The notes under the pieces are model-generated. The model saw nothing but the letters and a program-made list of their open reading frames with translations. It made no database searches and was not told where the DNA came from. Positions 62,442 to 64,000 of a stretch of DNA of 64,000 nucleotides are shown piece after piece. Numbering within the stretch: position 1 is the first letter of the stretch; each line of letters starts with the position of its first letter. The stretch is from positions 28,763 to 92,762 of the forward strand of contig JAAEOI010000654.1 in the NCBI GenBank assembly GCA_024244665.1, written 5' to 3'. A program made the position numbers and the translations under genes. The stretch is from Bacteroidota bacterium (GTDB lineage: Bacteria > Bacteroidota > Bacteroidia > Bacteroidales > GCA-2748055).

Positions 62442-64000
62442 ATGGAATACAAATTTGCAGACATAGAGAAACGGTGGCAGGATTACTGGGAAGAGAACCG
62501 CACCTTCAGGACCAAAGATGACTACTCCTTACCCAAGTTTTATGCATTGGACATGTTCCCCTACCCTTCGGGTTCCGGGCTCCATGTCGGGCACCCTGAA
62601 GGGTATACAGCCACCGATATCGTGTCCCGTTACAAGCGGATGAGAGGATTCAACGTGCTGCACCCTATGGGCTGGGATGCATTCGGACTTCCTGCAGAAC
62701 AGTATGCTATTGAAACCGGAACCCATCCATCCATAACCACCCAGGAAAATTGCGACAATTTCCGCAGGCAGATTAAATCCCTTGGGCTGGGATATGACTG
62801 GGAGAGGGAGGTTAACACTACCGATCCCGGATACTTCAAATGGACACAATGGATATTTATCCGCCTCTATAACACCTGGTTCGATGAGGCACAACAAAAA
62901 GGCCGCCCCATTGATGAACTGGTGATCCCCGAAGAAGTTCAGGCCAGGGGAGTTGAATCAGAAATTGCCTGGCGCGACGAAAAGCGATTGGCTTACTATG
63001 ATAATGCCCAGGTAAATTGGTGTGCCCATTGTAAGATCGTTTGTGCCAATGAGGAGGTACTCAACGATGGCAATCATGAAAAGTGCGGGAACCCGGTGGA
63101 GAAAAAGAACCTGAAACAGTGGATGCTCAGGATCCCGCTTTATGCTGAACGCTTGCTGGATGGGCTTGAGGGTGTAGACTGGCCTGAAGGTGTGAAGGAT
63201 ATGCAGCGAAACTGGATCGGAAAGTCAACCGGGGCTGAGGTGGATTTTAAAGTGAAGGAGAGTGAGCATCAACTGAGAGTCTTTACTACCCGTCCTGATA
63301 CACTTTTCGGGGCTACCTACATGGTGGTTGCCCCCGAACACCCCATACTTAAGGAGTTAATAACGGACGAACAAAAAGCAGAAGTAGAGAGCTATGTGAT
63401 CCGGGCAGGACTCAAATCGGACCTGGATCGTTCAGATCTCTCAAAAGATAAATCAGGCGTTTTCACCGGGAGTTATGCAATCAACCCGGTCAACAATAAG
63501 TCCATCCCCATCTGGGTGGCTGACTATGTACTGATGGGATACGGTACCGGAGCCATCATGGCGGTACCCGCCCACGATACGAGGGACTTTGATTTTGCTG
63601 TCGCTTTTTCTATTCCCATAGCATGCATCATGGATCCCCGGACTGATGACGCAGATTTACGGTCGAAAATCCTGGCTGGTTCTGCCTGCTGGACCGAGGA
63701 CGGAAGTTATATCAACTCATCCGATGAGTCAACCGGACTGGACATCAACGGGCTCTCCAAAGAAAAGGGCATAGCTACAACCATTGCCTGGCTGCAGGAC
63801 CGTAACCTGGGTACAGAAGCTATCAACTATAAGATCAGGGACTGGTTGTTCAGCAGGCAGCGTTATTGGGGAGAGCCCTTCCCGGTGATCCACTGGGAGG
63901 ACGGAGAGATCTCCCTTCTGGAGGATACCGATCTTCCCTTGCAGCTTCCAGAACTTCAGAAATATGAACCAGGCAGTGAAGGTGAATCTCCGCTGGCCAA
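62442..64000 (+). CDS. leuS: Leucyl-tRNA synthetase, N-terminal part (runs off the window)
   Basis: The frame opens at ATG 62442 and is still open at the window end (519 codons). Class I synthetase: HIGH motif as HVGH at 48-51 in [33 protein letters not shown], the zinc-type region CAHCKIV, and the CP1 editing domain with [22 protein letters not shown] and [18 protein letters not shown] (the editing Asp and Thr-rich site). The KMSKS motif and anticodon domain lie beyond the edge. GxFTG-type substrate region [12 protein letters not shown] is also present. Confidence 0.95.
   Translation, partial: MEYKFADIEKRWQDYWEENRTFRTKDDYSLPKFYALDMFPYPSGSGLHVGHPEGYTATDIVSRYKRMRGFNVLHPMGWDAFGLPAEQYAIETGTHPSITTQENCDNFRRQIKSLGLGYDWEREVNTTDPGYFKWTQWIFIRLYNTWFDEAQQKGRPIDELVIPEEVQARGVESEIAWRDEKRLAYYDNAQVNWCAHCKIVCANEEVLNDGNHEKCGNPVEKKNLKQWMLRIPLYAERLLDGLEGVDWPEGVKDMQRNWIGKSTGAEVDFKVKESEHQLRVFTTRPDTLFGATYMVVAPEHPILKELITDEQKAEVESYVIRAGLKSDLDRSDLSKDKSGVFTGSYAINPVNNKSIPIWVADYVLMGYGTGAIMAVPAHDTRDFDFAVAFSIPIACIMDPRTDDADLRSKILAGSACWTEDGSYINSSDESTGLDINGLSKEKGIATTIAWLQDRNLGTEAINYKIRDWLFSRQRYWGEPFPVIHWEDGEISLLEDTDLPLQLPELQKYEPGSEGESPLA

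Overview
The window is a chromosomal segment of a Bacteroidetes bacterium, most likely class Bacteroidia and near the Marinilabiliales. I infer this from gene content, not from a marker-gene comparison. Four things support it: several genes are preceded by the Bacteroidetes -7 element TAnnTTTG; three large secreted proteins end in type IX secretion (T9SS) sorting domains; FtsZ has the Bacteroidetes-type tail; and the division/cell-wall cluster has the usual Bacteroidetes order without murF or ddl. Coding density is high. No rRNA, insertion sequence, prophage or CRISPR array is visible. Two tRNA genes are present, Ser(GGA) and Arg(CCG).

Layout. 1-12.5 kb: the end of a cupin gene, fructose-1,6-bisphosphatase (minus), then a plus-strand run of mfd, coaX, an outer-membrane protein, a TPR protein, lptC, a small membrane protein, a CNNM/CBS protein and a SurA/PpiD-like foldase; most of the latter serve the envelope. 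12.6-28 kb: the minus-strand division and cell-wall (dcw) operon, transcribed mraZ-rsmH-ftsL-pbp-murE-mraY-murD-ftsW-murG-murC-ftsQ-ftsA-ftsZ, with many 1-8 base overlaps and a clear five-box MraZ operator upstream of mraZ. 28-41 kb: mixed housekeeping genes, namely a GlsB/OlsB-like lipid N-acyltransferase with a G10 tract, a long PurF-like amidotransferase, a SPOR protein, YebC, a LiaF-like protein, miaB, a STAS protein, aspS, tadA, aroA and proline dehydrogenase.

41.2-50.8 kb is the accessory part: three T9SS-exported proteins (two built from beta-propeller-type repeats, one of these also with RTX-like calcium repeats) and an AraC-type regulator fused to TPRs. It looks more A/T-rich than its surroundings. 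It is punctuated by three direct copies of the sequence that leads into dprA; one copy still carries a truncated 5' end of a dprA-like gene. This is the best candidate here for something undescribed.

51-58.5 kb: dprA, gdhA, tatD-family DNase, ansA, tRNA-Ser and an ExbB-(unknown)-ExbD-ExbD energy-transduction operon. 58.5-64 kb: a PLD-like/MORN_2 fusion, a 670-base gap holding two matched AGA-loop hairpins, tRNA-Arg, an M48 protease with two small membrane-protein families (DUF4870, DUF4389), and the start of leuS, which runs off the window.

All functional names come from reading translated motifs and gene order; no database search was run.
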